A stretch of DNA of 8,960 bases from Mobilitalea sp. (GCA_029974875.1 JARKQP010000173.1:1-8960), one strand, 5' to 3'. Positions 1 to 6,670 are shown, counted from the first letter of the stretch. Made by a program: numbers and translations. The notes: generated by a model from the letters alone, not told the origin.

Positions 1-488
1 TTATGGTATTTGACCTGGATCCGGATGAAGGGATGGTATTAAGCCGTGTACGCGAAGGGGTACGGGATCTCAAAAGCATTCTTACGGACCTTTCCATGGA
101 TTCCTATCTGAAAACCAGCGGAGGGAAAGGCTACCATGTAGTCGTTCCTTTAAAGCCGGTGGTGGACTGGGATACGTTCCACGATTTTGCAAAGCGTGTT
201 GCGGAGGTTATGGAGCAGAAATGGCCGGACCGCTACACCAGTAACGTTAGGAAGGCTAAGCGTAAGGGCAGGATATTCATCGACTGGATTAGAAACGGCA
301 GAGGAGCCACAAGCGTTGCCCCCTATTCCATCCGGGCAAGAAGCGGAGCCAAGGTATCCATGCCCATCGCCTGGGAGGAGCTTGATACAGTCGCCCCCGA
401 CGGCATCAATATGGCGGATGCGCTCTTAAGGATCGGTGGCAATGACCCTTGGAAGGGTTTTTTCGGGAACGATCAGATGCTTAAGTAA
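1..488 (+). CDS. ligD: LigD-type DNA polymerase/primase domain, C-terminal part (partial)
   Basis: This is the end of an archaeo-eukaryotic primase-like polymerase domain of the LigD family. The family fills gaps and adds nucleotides during non-homologous end joining, usually with Ku and an ATP-dependent ligase. Counting from the first visible Met at base 3, the catalytic motifs are present: DLDP (D4 and D6, metal ligands), SGGKGYH (S39 to H45, nucleotide binding) and IFIDWIRN (D94, third acidic residue). RGATSVAPYS and the C-terminal DPWKGFF are also typical. The reading frame is open at the left edge, and the Met at base 3 lies inside the domain, so the true start is outside the window. No domain follows the polymerase domain, so this is either the C-terminus of a ligase-polymerase fusion (the Bacillus order) or a stand-alone polymerase protein. 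The visible part cannot decide. The domain call is secure; the symbol is less so. Confidence 0.88.
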   Translation, partial: MVFDLDPDEGMVLSRVREGVRDLKSILTDLSMDSYLKTSGGKGYHVVVPLKPVVDWDTFHDFAKRVAEVMEQKWPDRYTSNVRKAKRKGRIFIDWIRNGRGATSVAPYSIRARSGAKVSMPIAWEELDTVAPDGINMADALLRIGGNDPWKGFFGNDQMLK

Positions 489-489
489 C

Positions 490-546
490 AAGCCAGGGTA
501 TAAATAATGTGCGGATCTATAATACAGAAAGCCAGGCTATAAATAA
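490..546 (+). repeat. Short imperfect direct repeat after the LigD gene
   Basis: The 18-base unit AAGCCAGGGTATAAATAA at 490-507 recurs at 529-546 with one change (G to C), a period of 39 bases. It begins just after the stop codon at 488. A local tandem duplication is the simplest explanation, and no function is visible. Confidence 0.5.
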
Positions 547-564
547 CAAAAGCAGAACTATAGT

Positions 565-608
565 AAGGAGCAAGGAGGGGGAGACAGATGGGGAGTAGAG
601 CGTATTGA
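565..608 (+). other. Orphan Shine-Dalgarno site with a 6-codon ORF
   Basis: Two purine-rich motifs follow each other, AAGGAG at 565-570 and a near-perfect AAGGAGG at 572-578. The second is followed 9 bases later by ATG at 588. That ORF encodes only MGSRAY before the TGA at 606-608. The following 120 bases are very AT-rich and show no coding character. A strong translation start with no gene behind it could be the remnant of a deleted gene or a minimal leader ORF. I favour a remnant, but the evidence is thin. Confidence 0.3.
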
Positions 609-790
609 AGATGTAAAAAGACTCAATTATATATTCAATATATACAAATAAAAGGAATATATATTCTAATAATTATATCAAATAAACAAGAATATATTGA
701 CTAATTGCCAATTTTATGATAATATTCAACCATAAGAATTAATTCTAATCCACTTGTAATCAAAAATTCATTCTGATTGAGGTTTTAAAA
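609..790. other. AT-rich intergenic block with two 12-base palindromes
   Basis: This stretch is much richer in A and T than either flank and contains no credible gene. It holds two perfect palindromes, GAATATATATTC at 655-666 and AGAATTAATTCT at 735-746. They share GAAT...ATTC arms and their centres lie 80 bases apart. Such sites could bind a dimeric regulator or act as an upstream AT-rich element for glgC. In sequence this AT-rich, chance palindromes are also expected. Confidence 0.35.
697..725 (+). promoter_or_regulatory. Candidate distal promoter of glgCD
   Basis: TTGACT at 697-702 matches the -35 consensus at five of six positions. TAATAT at 720-725 lies 17 bases downstream; an alternative -10, GATAAT at 718-723, gives 15-base spacing. 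Transcription from here would give a leader of roughly 255 bases before glgC. In so AT-rich a region the match could be chance. Confidence 0.33.
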
Positions 791-821
791 CAGGGTGTGG
801 CATTGCGGTGGATTTTTTTGT

Positions 822-843
822 CCTCAAAATGGGCTTTTTGAGG
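822..843 (+). other. Stem-loop in the glgC leader region
   Basis: CCTCAAAA at 822-829 pairs perfectly with TTTTGAGG at 836-843 across a 6-base loop. A run of seven T lies upstream (812-818), but no T tract follows, so it is not a standard intrinsic terminator for plus-strand transcription, nor for minus-strand transcription. It would lie inside the leader if the distal promoter is used. I recognise no riboswitch family here. Confidence 0.35.
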
Positions 844-921
844 CACGGAAGGCTCATTCTTCAGGAATAGCGCGCGAAGATTAAGAAATTTTTTACATCA
901 AAAAGCATAGCATCCAGCCCG

Positions 922-950
922 TTGTGCCCCAATGGGCATGGTGTTATAGA
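922..950 (+). promoter_or_regulatory. Candidate proximal promoter of glgCD (extended -10)
   Basis: TATAGA at 945-950 is preceded by TG at 942-943, forming an extended -10. A weak -35, TTGTGC, lies at 922-927 with 17-base spacing. Transcription would start near 957, about 30 bases before the glgC start. The spacer contains a small inverted repeat, TGCCC at 925-929 and GGGCA at 934-938, which could be an operator. The -35 matches the consensus at only three positions. Confidence 0.4.
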
Positions 951-988
951 ATCCAGGCGTATATCTCAAAAGGAAGGAAGTTAGAAGC

Positions 989-2137
989 ATGAAGACAGAA
1001 ATAGTAGCAATGATTCTTGCTGGCGGACAGGGAACCCGATTAGGAAAGCTGACTCGTGAAACAGCCAAACCAGCAGTACCCTTTGGGGGCAGATACCGTA
1101 TTATTGATTTTACCTTAAGCAATTGTACAAACTCCGGTATCTACAACGTAGGTGTAGTGACCCAATACCAGCCCTTGGAGCTGAATGAGCATATTGGGAA
1201 CGGGGCAGCCTGGGGGCTGGACCGGCGTAATTCGGGAGTTAAAATTTTACAGCCTTATTCCAGCGCAGACGGTGAAAAGTGGTTTCGCGGAACAGCCAAC
1301 GCAATTTACCAGAACCTGGCCTATATTGATTCCCAGAACCCGGAATATGTATTGATTTTATCAGGAGACCATATCTATAAGATGGACTATATGGAAATGC
1401 TTGAATTCCACAAGGAGCGCAATCCGGCATTAACCGTAGCGGTTATTCCGGTGCCTATTGAGGAGGCCTCACGCTTTGGTATTATGAATACGGATTCCAC
1501 AATGAGGGTAATCGAATTTGAAGAAAAGCCGAAGGAGCCAAAAAATAATCTGGCCTCCATGGGTATTTACATATTTGACTGGCCTATACTGCGCCGCTAT
1601 CTGGTGGAGGATCAAGCGAAGGCCCGCCAATTAGAGGACTTTGGAAAGCATGTAATTCCCTCCTTCTTAAAAAATGGAGAAAATATTTTCGCCTACTCCT
1701 TTGAGAATTACTGGAAGGATGTAGGTACCATTGAAAGCTTATGGGAAGCGAATATGGATTTCATCAACCCTGATCATGAGCTTAATATCCGTGAACAGTC
1801 ATGGAGGATTTATACAAAAACCATTGCGCTGCCGCCCCAGTTTCTTACCCAAAAAGCGAATGTAAAGTATTCCATGCTTGTGGATGGCTGCTATGTTGCC
1901 GGGGAGGTTTATCACTCCATTCTTTCTAAGGATGTAAAGGTAGGAGAAGGAAGTAAGGTCACCAATTCCATAGTGATGGCAGGTGCGACTATCGGAAAAA
2001 ATGTTGAGGTTGCCTATGCCATTATCGGGGAAAATGCCCATATTGCGGATAATGCGCAGGTGATTGGAACTCCGGATTCTATTGAAGTAATCGGTTATTC
2101 TGAAGTGATTGGAGGATTGAAAGATGAAGAGGCATAA
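989..2137 (+). CDS. glgC: Glucose-1-phosphate adenylyltransferase (ADP-glucose pyrophosphorylase), catalytic subunit
   Basis: GlgC makes ADP-glucose and pyrophosphate from ATP and glucose-1-phosphate, the committed step of bacterial glycogen synthesis in the cytoplasm. At 382 residues it is full length for the Firmicute type. The N-terminal nucleotidyltransferase domain (about 1-260) carries the pyrophosphorylase signature AGGQGTRL (11-18), [11 protein letters not shown] (31-41), the SGDHIY metal-site Asp (D127), the EEKP sugar-phosphate Lys (K180) and YWKDVGT with its Asp (D244). A left-handed beta-helix with hexapeptide repeats follows (about 290-375). The ATG is set by AAGGAAGG just upstream and by the normal [15 protein letters not shown] start. 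The gene overlaps glgD by 14 bases, so the two subunits should be translated together. All catalytic residues I checked are present. The allosteric effector cannot be read from the sequence. Confidence 0.96.
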   Translation: MKTEIVAMILAGGQGTRLGKLTRETAKPAVPFGGRYRIIDFTLSNCTNSGIYNVGVVTQYQPLELNEHIGNGAAWGLDRRNSGVKILQPYSSADGEKWFRGTANAIYQNLAYIDSQNPEYVLILSGDHIYKMDYMEMLEFHKERNPALTVAVIPVPIEEASRFGIMNTDSTMRVIEFEEKPKEPKNNLASMGIYIFDWPILRRYLVEDQAKARQLEDFGKHVIPSFLKNGENIFAYSFENYWKDVGTIESLWEANMDFINPDHELNIREQSWRIYTKTIALPPQFLTQKANVKYSMLVDGCYVAGEVYHSILSKDVKVGEGSKVTNSIVMAGATIGKNVEVAYAIIGENAHIADNAQVIGTPDSIEVIGYSEVIGGLKDEEA

Positions 2138-3275
2138 GCTTTGCGCAATATTAAACCTAAGTAAAAATTTTGAGGAATTAAAACCTCTGAATAAGAATAG
2201 GCCCGTGGCAGCGCTGCCCTTTGGATGCCGTTACTGCATCATAGATTTTATGCTATCCAGCATCAGCCATGCAGGAATTGATTCTGTGGCGTTGTTCATT
2301 GAAAAGAGCGGCCGTTCTATTTATGACCACATCCGCAGTGCCCGCGAATGGGATATGGATTCTGCCATTACGGGAGGCACCTTTACATTTTCGCAGCAGC
2401 GCTGGAAGCACAGCCATTTTATAGAGAATAACAAAGGGCAGGACTATTACGGGGATCACCGCTTATTTATGAAGAAATCAAGGGCAGGATATGTGGTGGT
2501 TATGAGCGGGGAGTATGTATTAAACTTAGATATTGATGCGGTGGTGCAGCATCATTTTACAAATCCGGCGGATATAACCGTTGTCTACCAGAATGTTCCG
2601 GCGGCGCAATATGGTAAGAAAGCTCATTTAAAGTTCCTGGATATCAATGAAAAGGGCGTGGCAACCAGCTTAAAGGAAGCGGCACCGGAAGATAAGAAGC
2701 TGGCCATGAATACGGAGATTTACATACTTAGCATTGATACCATGAATGAAATTATGGACCGTGCCAATACGGATGGCGTATATGCGGATGTGGGAGAGGT
2801 TCTGACGGCCTATCTGCCCATGTATCATGTCAATGCATTTGAATATACCGGATACCTGGCGGGAATTGATTCTGTTGAGACCTATTATACCCGCAATATG
2901 GAAATGCTGGATGAAGCCCATTTTAATGCACTGTTCCATAGCAGCAAGCCTGTAATTACCCGCACCAAAAACGGTGCACCGACCTTCTATGCGCAGGAGA
3001 GTGAGGTAAGGGATGCACAGTTAGCAACAGGCTGTGAGATATACGGTAAGGTATATCATTCCTTATTGTTCCGTAATGTAGTGGTAGAAAAGGATGCGGC
3101 TGTTGAAAATTCCATTATCCTTGCCGGAGGCAAAATAGGTCAGGGGGCAAAGCTGGATTATGTTATCTTAGATAAGGATGTAATAGTGGATGAAGGTGTT
3201 GAGCTGAGCGGAACAAGGGAAGCGATTCTTGTAGTCCCTAAAAAAACCCATGTTACCCAAGAGTGGAGACCGTGA
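2124..3275 (+). CDS. glgD: GlgD, accessory (non-catalytic) subunit of ADP-glucose pyrophosphorylase
   Basis: GlgD is a paralogue of GlgC found next to it in Bacilli and Clostridia. It forms a hetero-oligomer with GlgC and changes its activity, while having little or no activity itself. This 383-residue protein keeps the fold: [16 protein letters not shown] (31-46) matches the Glg[12 protein letters not shown] segment, and beta-helix hexapeptide repeats lie at about 300-365. It lacks the AGGQGTRL signature at the N-terminus, which reads [14 protein letters not shown] instead. The metal-site SGDH has become SGEY (E130), the Lys of EEKP is not conserved near residue 186, and YWKDVGT is replaced by YTGYLAGI (241-248). 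The ATG lies inside the end of glgC, 8 bases after GGAGG at 2111-2115, so translational coupling is very likely. No clear terminator follows the stop codon. Confidence 0.94.
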   Translation: MKRHKLCAILNLSKNFEELKPLNKNRPVAALPFGCRYCIIDFMLSSISHAGIDSVALFIEKSGRSIYDHIRSAREWDMDSAITGGTFTFSQQRWKHSHFIENNKGQDYYGDHRLFMKKSRAGYVVVMSGEYVLNLDIDAVVQHHFTNPADITVVYQNVPAAQYGKKAHLKFLDINEKGVATSLKEAAPEDKKLAMNTEIYILSIDTMNEIMDRANTDGVYADVGEVLTAYLPMYHVNAFEYTGYLAGIDSVETYYTRNMEMLDEAHFNALFHSSKPVITRTKNGAPTFYAQESEVRDAQLATGCEIYGKVYHSLLFRNVVVEKDAAVENSIILAGGKIGQGAKLDYVILDKDVIVDEGVELSGTREAILVVPKKTHVTQEWRP

Positions 3276-3308
3276 GGGGCAATACAGTCGTGTTTATAGT
3301 ATAAAAAG

Positions 3309-3338
3309 ATAGCACTTATAAAAATAATATGCTATAAT
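3309..3338 (+). promoter_or_regulatory. Extended -10 promoter with an overlapping inverted repeat
   Basis: TGCTATAAT at 3330-3338 is a perfect extended -10 element. No convincing -35 sits 16-18 bases upstream, which extended -10 promoters can tolerate. Transcription would begin near 3345, giving a leader of only about 15-25 bases before the small coiled-coil gene. The -10 overlaps one arm of an inverted repeat (ATAGCA 3309-3314, TGCTAT 3330-3335), so a bound repressor or DNA bending at the promoter is conceivable. Confidence 0.55.
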
Positions 3339-3360
3339 AATACCATTAAAGGCAAAGGGC

Positions 3361-3662
3361 GTGTTTCATTTGAGCGATAATGAACTGTTATTAGCATTAT
3401 CTGATATGCTGGATAGGAAATTGAGCGCAGGATTAGAGCCAATAAAAAAAGATATCCATGATTTAAAAAATGAAGTGCAAAAAATAAATATTATTTTGGA
3501 AAATGAAATCAGACCGGATATAAAACTTTTAGCCGAGAACTATCTTCCGTCTGCGGTTCGTTATAAAAAAATAATATGGAGCATGAGGCTATAAAAAATG
3601 ATATTGAGCTTTTAAAGCAGGTAGTTACCGAACATAGTGGGAAGCTACAGAAAATTTCATAG
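3361..3662 (+). pseudogene. Small coiled-coil protein of unknown function, apparently frameshifted
   Basis: The open frame from GTG 3361 gives 77 residues ending at 3594. It begins MFHLSDNELLLALSDMLD and is rich in Lys, Glu and Ile with heptad-like spacing, so it is probably a coiled coil. It has no membrane segment or catalytic motif. I remember this as a family of about 100 residues in Lachnospiraceae, whose members end in a segment like IKxDIxLLKxVVTEHSxKLQKIS. That segment is present here in the -1 frame at 3576-3662 (28 residues from MEHEAIKNDIELLKQ). The frames meet at seven A at 3565-3571. An eighth A would restore one protein of about 100 residues, reading RYKKNNMEHEAIKNDI across the join. 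The break could be a real mutation, a homopolymer sequencing error or slippage. The GTG has AAAGG 8 bases upstream; TTG at 3370 is an alternative start. The function is unknown. Confidence 0.7.
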
Positions 3663-3670
3663 CTATATCT

Positions 3671-3699
3671 TTGGTTATAGTTAGATAAATGCCTTTAAT
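3671..3699 (+). promoter_or_regulatory. Weak candidate promoter for the ABC exporter operon
   Basis: TTGGTT at 3671-3676 and TTTAAT at 3694-3699 are spaced by 17 bases. The -10 matches at five of six positions and the -35 only at three. If it is real, transcription starts near 3706 and the hairpin at 3738-3769 lies in the 5' leader of the ABC operon. No better promoter is visible in the 40 bases between that hairpin and the ATPase start. Confidence 0.25.
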
Positions 3700-3737
3700 G
3701 GTTATCTGTATATGGGTTAAAAAAAGATTGTTATTAG

Positions 3738-3769
3738 CAACTGGGAAATACAAATTTCCCAGTTGTTTT
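3738..3769 (+). terminator. Intrinsic terminator (possibly an attenuator) upstream of the ABC operon
   Basis: CAACTGGGAAAT at 3738-3749 pairs perfectly over 12 bases with ATTTCCCAGTTG at 3754-3765 around an ACAA loop, followed by TTTT and then ATAT. A run of A lies upstream at 3719-3725. It ends transcription of the small coiled-coil gene. Because it lies only 39 bases before the ATPase start codon, it may also gate entry into the ABC operon. Confidence 0.82.
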
Positions 3770-3808
3770 ATATCCGGAGACTTGAAAATGAGAAGGAGCT
3801 TTAGCGTA

Positions 3809-4690
3809 ATGGAAGAAATGATATGGGTACAAGGGTTACAGAAGAAATTCGGTAAAGTTAAAGCATTGCAGGATGTGACCTTCACGGTAAATGCCGGAGA
3901 AGTTGTTGGCTTTATTGGGCCAAACGGCGCGGGGAAATCAACGACGATCCGTACTTTACTGGGAATTATTGACCGTGATGCCGGTGATGCAAAAATCTTT
4001 GGGAAGGATGTCTGGAAGGACAGCCTTGAGATCCATAAGCGGATTTCCTATGTTCCGGGGGATGTGGCTCTTTGGGGCGGCTTAACAGGCGGTGAAATTA
4101 TTGATTTATTTATCAAATTACATGGTGGGGGAGACAGGGAAAAGCGTGATTATCTGATTAAACGCTTTGAACTGGATCCTAAGAAAAAATCAAAAAGCTA
4201 TTCCAAGGGAAACAGACAGAAGGTCGGCTTGATTGCGGCGCTGTCGGTGGACTCTGACCTGTATATTTTTGACGAACCAACCTCCGGCCTTGATCCCTTG
4301 ATGGAAGCCGTCTTCCAGGATGAGGTCGGGAAAATCAAGGGTGCAGGGAAAGCGATCCTATTATCCTCCCATATTCTGAGTGAGGTTGAGCGTTTAGCGG
4401 ATAAGGTGGTTATCATCCGTCAGGGAAAGGTGGTTGAGACCGGAACCCTGGATGAGCTGCGCCACTTAACCCGTTCTACGGTTACTTTGGTAACAAAAGG
4501 GGATGTGGCCGGGATGGCCTCGGTGAACGGTGTCCATGATTTCAAGCAAATAGGCGACCAGGCCATATTCTCTGCGGATAATAAATATATCAACGATATT
4601 TTGTCCGAGGCGGTAAAATTAGGTGTTAAGAAGTTTGAAGCTGTGCCGCCAACGCTTGAGGACTTATTCATGCGTCATTATGAAGTCTAA
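3809..4690 (+). CDS. ABC exporter ATP-binding protein (polyketide/ionophore-exporter type)
   Basis: This is the cytoplasmic ATPase subunit that powers the permease encoded 23 bases downstream. The 293-residue protein has Walker A GPNGAGKST (37-45), signature YSKGNRQKV (131-139, the degenerate form common in ABC-2 exporters), Walker B LYIFDEP (151-157) and the H-loop His in LLSSHILSE (H188). The usual Q-loop Gln is absent: the segment reads ISYVPGDVALW (79-89). A C-terminal domain (about 220-293) ends in PTLEDLFMRHYEV, typical of the class. The start at 3809 is preceded by AAGGAG (3793-3798) and gives the normal MEEMIWVQGLQKKFGK beginning. The frame is open back to 3689, but that extension would run through the terminator hairpin and has no ribosome binding site. 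Its partner suggests export of a hydrophobic compound, as in tetronasin or narasin resistance. The true substrate is unknown. Confidence 0.92.
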   Translation: MEEMIWVQGLQKKFGKVKALQDVTFTVNAGEVVGFIGPNGAGKSTTIRTLLGIIDRDAGDAKIFGKDVWKDSLEIHKRISYVPGDVALWGGLTGGEIIDLFIKLHGGGDREKRDYLIKRFELDPKKKSKSYSKGNRQKVGLIAALSVDSDLYIFDEPTSGLDPLMEAVFQDEVGKIKGAGKAILLSSHILSEVERLADKVVIIRQGKVVETGTLDELRHLTRSTVTLVTKGDVAGMASVNGVHDFKQIGDQAIFSADNKYINDILSEAVKLGVKKFEAVPPTLEDLFMRHYEV

Positions 4691-4713
4691 GGGGCGAAAC
4701 GGAGGAAGCTATT

Positions 4714-6327
4714 ATGAAGGAAAAATTTGCACGTTGGGGTACACTGTTTACTCAGTATCTGAAACGTGACTGGAAAAAAATCATTATTTGGATATTAGGC
4801 CTTGGTCTGTTTTCCGGAGGCTTTGTCTCGACCTTTGAAGAATTAGGCAAGGGACAGGGCTTGCTGGGAATGTATGAAACCATGCAAAACCCGGCCATGA
4901 TTTCGATGGTGGGTCCGATACCGGTGGATAATGCAGCAGATTATACCCTGGGCGCGATGTATGCCAACGAAATGCTGCTGTTCTGTAGCCTGTTTGCAAT
5001 GATCATCGCTGCTTTGCATGTTGTGGGCCATACCCGCAGGGAGGAGGAGCATGGGCTCACGGAGCTGGTACGGGCCTTTCAGGTAGGCCGTCAGGCCAAT
5101 TCTCTCGCTGTGATTGTGGAAACAGTGCTTATTAATATTTTGTTGGCGCTTTTTATTTGCGGAGTTATGATATCCTTTGGTGCGGATACGATTACTGCCA
5201 AAGGCTCCCTCCTGTTTGGGGCATCCGTTGGGATGGCCGGCATCCTGGGAGCAGTGATGGCGCTGGTCATGTCACAAATTATGCCGACGTCATCCGGTGC
5301 AACGGGTTCAACCCTTGGGATTGTAGGCTTGCTCTATATTGTCCGCGCCGGTACGGATGTGTCAAATGTGGGTTTCTCAATGCTGAACCCCATGGGCTGG
5401 ACTTATCTGACCTATCCATTTACTGGGAACAATTGGGCGCCCTTAGGCTTAGCTGTGGCTTTTTGCGCCGTGGCAGTGGTCATTGCATTTGCCCTTGAGG
5501 GCAGCCGCGATATGGGAGCCGGTTACCTGCCTGAAAGAGAAGGGCGGGGGACAGCGAAAAAATCCCTGCTGTCCGTACCTGGTCTGTTTATCCGGATTAA
5601 CCGGGGAGTGATGATCAGTTGGCTGATTGCCTTTGTAATCCTGGGAGCCGCCTATGGTTCCATATACGGGGATATGCACACCTTCCTTGAAAGCAATGAA
5701 TTGATGAGCCAAATGTTTACACTGTCCGGTATTTCAATTGAAGAATCCTTTACCGGAACCATTATGATGGTAATGATGGGATTGGTGTCCATTTTACCAA
5801 TCGTCATTGTGAATAAGCTTTCCTCGGAAGAAGCCCGCCGGCATTTGAGCCAGCTTTATTCTACGAAGGTGACCAGGACCCAGCTTTACTGGACAACTGT
5901 CATTTTAGCAACCGTTGCCGGAGTGGTAGGAACCTTGCTGGCTTCCGTAGGTCTTGGCGGTACGGCAATTTCTGCAATGGGTGACAGCTCAGTTATGGGT
6001 ATGGGTGATTTTATGGCCGCAGGCTATAACTTTCTGCCCTCGGTGTTATTTTTTACAGGGCTTGCAGCCCTGGCTTTAGGCCTGGCTCCTGGATTGGGTA
6101 AGGTTGTTTATGGATATCTGGGCTATTCTGCTTTATTAAACTATTTTGGGGCAATGCTGGATTTGCCGGAATGGTTTAATAAAACAGCCATCCAAAGCTG
6201 GATTCCGCGGATACCGGTGGAGGAGTTTGGCGCAGCAGCCTTCGCTATCATAACAGTGATCAGTGTTGCCTTGATGGTGCTGGGCTATCTGGGCTATCTC
6301 AAGCGGGATATGATGGAAGGAGCCTGA
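4714..6327 (+). CDS. ABC exporter permease, two-halved, putative polyketide antibiotic exporter family
   Basis: This is the membrane subunit of the exporter, 537 residues with about 12 predicted membrane segments (near 22-40, 88-106, 131-155, 165-187, 196-212, 243-261, 299-318, 348-368, 391-412, 441-460, 463-480, 507-529). It is built as two six-segment halves. Each half has the same cytoplasmic element after its second segment: RREEEHGLTELV...VGR (108-126) and SSEEARRHLSQL...VTR (370-388). That fits an internal duplication in which one chain supplies both halves of the channel. Overall it resembles the COG3559 exporters tied to tetronasin and other polyether or polyketide resistance. That assignment rests on family memory, and the substrate is inferred. 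GGAGGAAG (4701-4708) precedes the ATG. A strong site overlapping its end serves the MGMT-domain gene. Confidence 0.9.
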   Translation: MKEKFARWGTLFTQYLKRDWKKIIIWILGLGLFSGGFVSTFEELGKGQGLLGMYETMQNPAMISMVGPIPVDNAADYTLGAMYANEMLLFCSLFAMIIAALHVVGHTRREEEHGLTELVRAFQVGRQANSLAVIVETVLINILLALFICGVMISFGADTITAKGSLLFGASVGMAGILGAVMALVMSQIMPTSSGATGSTLGIVGLLYIVRAGTDVSNVGFSMLNPMGWTYLTYPFTGNNWAPLGLAVAFCAVAVVIAFALEGSRDMGAGYLPEREGRGTAKKSLLSVPGLFIRINRGVMISWLIAFVILGAAYGSIYGDMHTFLESNELMSQMFTLSGISIEESFTGTIMMVMMGLVSILPIVIVNKLSSEEARRHLSQLYSTKVTRTQLYWTTVILATVAGVVGTLLASVGLGGTAISAMGDSSVMGMGDFMAAGYNFLPSVLFFTGLAALALGLAPGLGKVVYGYLGYSALLNYFGAMLDLPEWFNKTAIQSWIPRIPVEEFGAAAFAIITVISVALMVLGYLGYLKRDMMEGA

Positions 6328-6331
6328 GCAG

Positions 6332-6670
6332 ATGGGGGATTCAAATTTATACCAAAAAATTTATGGAATCGTGGCAGATATTCCGGAGGGGCGGGTTGCT
6401 ACCTATGGGCAGATTGCCTGGATGGTCGGAATACCCAATGCTCCCCGGGTGGTTGGATATGCGATGAGCAGGGTGCCTGAAGGTGCAAGCCTTCCCTGCC
6501 ACAGGGTGGTCAACAAGGCAGGAGAAATGGCGCCCCATAACATCTTCGGAGGGAAGGATCTCCAGCGTTCCCTGCTTGAGCAGGAAGGCGTCAGCTTCAA
6601 GGAAAATGGCTGTATTGATATGGAAAAATGCCAATGGAGGATGTATGCCTCGGAAGAAGAGGTAGAATAA
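6332..6670 (+). CDS. Short MGMT-type DNA alkyltransferase domain protein
   Basis: This 112-residue protein consists of the C-terminal, DNA-binding and active-site domain of O6-alkylguanine-DNA alkyltransferases, without the usual N-terminal domain. Visible elements are the helix-turn-helix segment GRVATYGQIAWMVG (20-33, with the conserved Tyr25), RVVGYAMSR with the probable Arg finger (R39), and the active-site motif PCHRVV (55-60) with the alkyl-accepting Cys56. Alkyltransferase-like proteins of similar length often have Trp in place of that Cys, so this one may be able to transfer alkyl groups rather than only flag damage. The ATG lies 4 bases after the permease stop, with GGAAGGAG at 6315-6322 inside the permease gene, so translation is probably coupled. 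Why a repair protein shares an operon with an exporter is unclear. Confidence 0.88.
   Translation: MGDSNLYQKIYGIVADIPEGRVATYGQIAWMVGIPNAPRVVGYAMSRVPEGASLPCHRVVNKAGEMAPHNIFGGKDLQRSLLEQEGVSFKENGCIDMEKCQWRMYASEEEVE

Noticed and set aside
822..843. Stem-loop considered as the LigD-gene terminator
   Set aside because: No T tract follows it on either strand, and it lies more than 330 bases after the stop codon. It is listed only as a structure.
925..938. TGCCC/GGGCA inverted repeat as a catabolite-control (cre) site
   Set aside because: It does not fit the cre consensus (TGWAANCGNTNWCA), so no known regulator can be assigned.
3565..3571. Canonical -1 ribosomal frameshift heptamer at the A run
   Set aside because: In the zero frame the site reads TAT AAA AAA ATA. 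Simultaneous two-tRNA slippage would put the first tRNA on TAA or the second on AAT, so re-pairing is imperfect, and no clear downstream stimulatory hairpin is visible. Programmed shifting is possible but not supported.
3689..3808. N-terminal extension of the ABC ATPase by 40 codons
   Set aside because: It reads through a strong terminator hairpin, has no ribosome binding site, and would add residues that the family does not have before the MIWVQGLQKKFG core. The start at 3809 has AAGGAG and fits the family.
5157..5498. 113-codon plus-strand ORF inside the permease gene
   Set aside because: It is an out-of-frame overlap within a clear membrane protein gene, with no ribosome binding site and no recognisable features.
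6277..6300. Repeat of GGGCTATCT in the end of the permease gene
   Set aside because: It encodes the GYLGYL motif of the last membrane segment. This is simple codon repetition within a hydrophobic helix and not a functional repeat.
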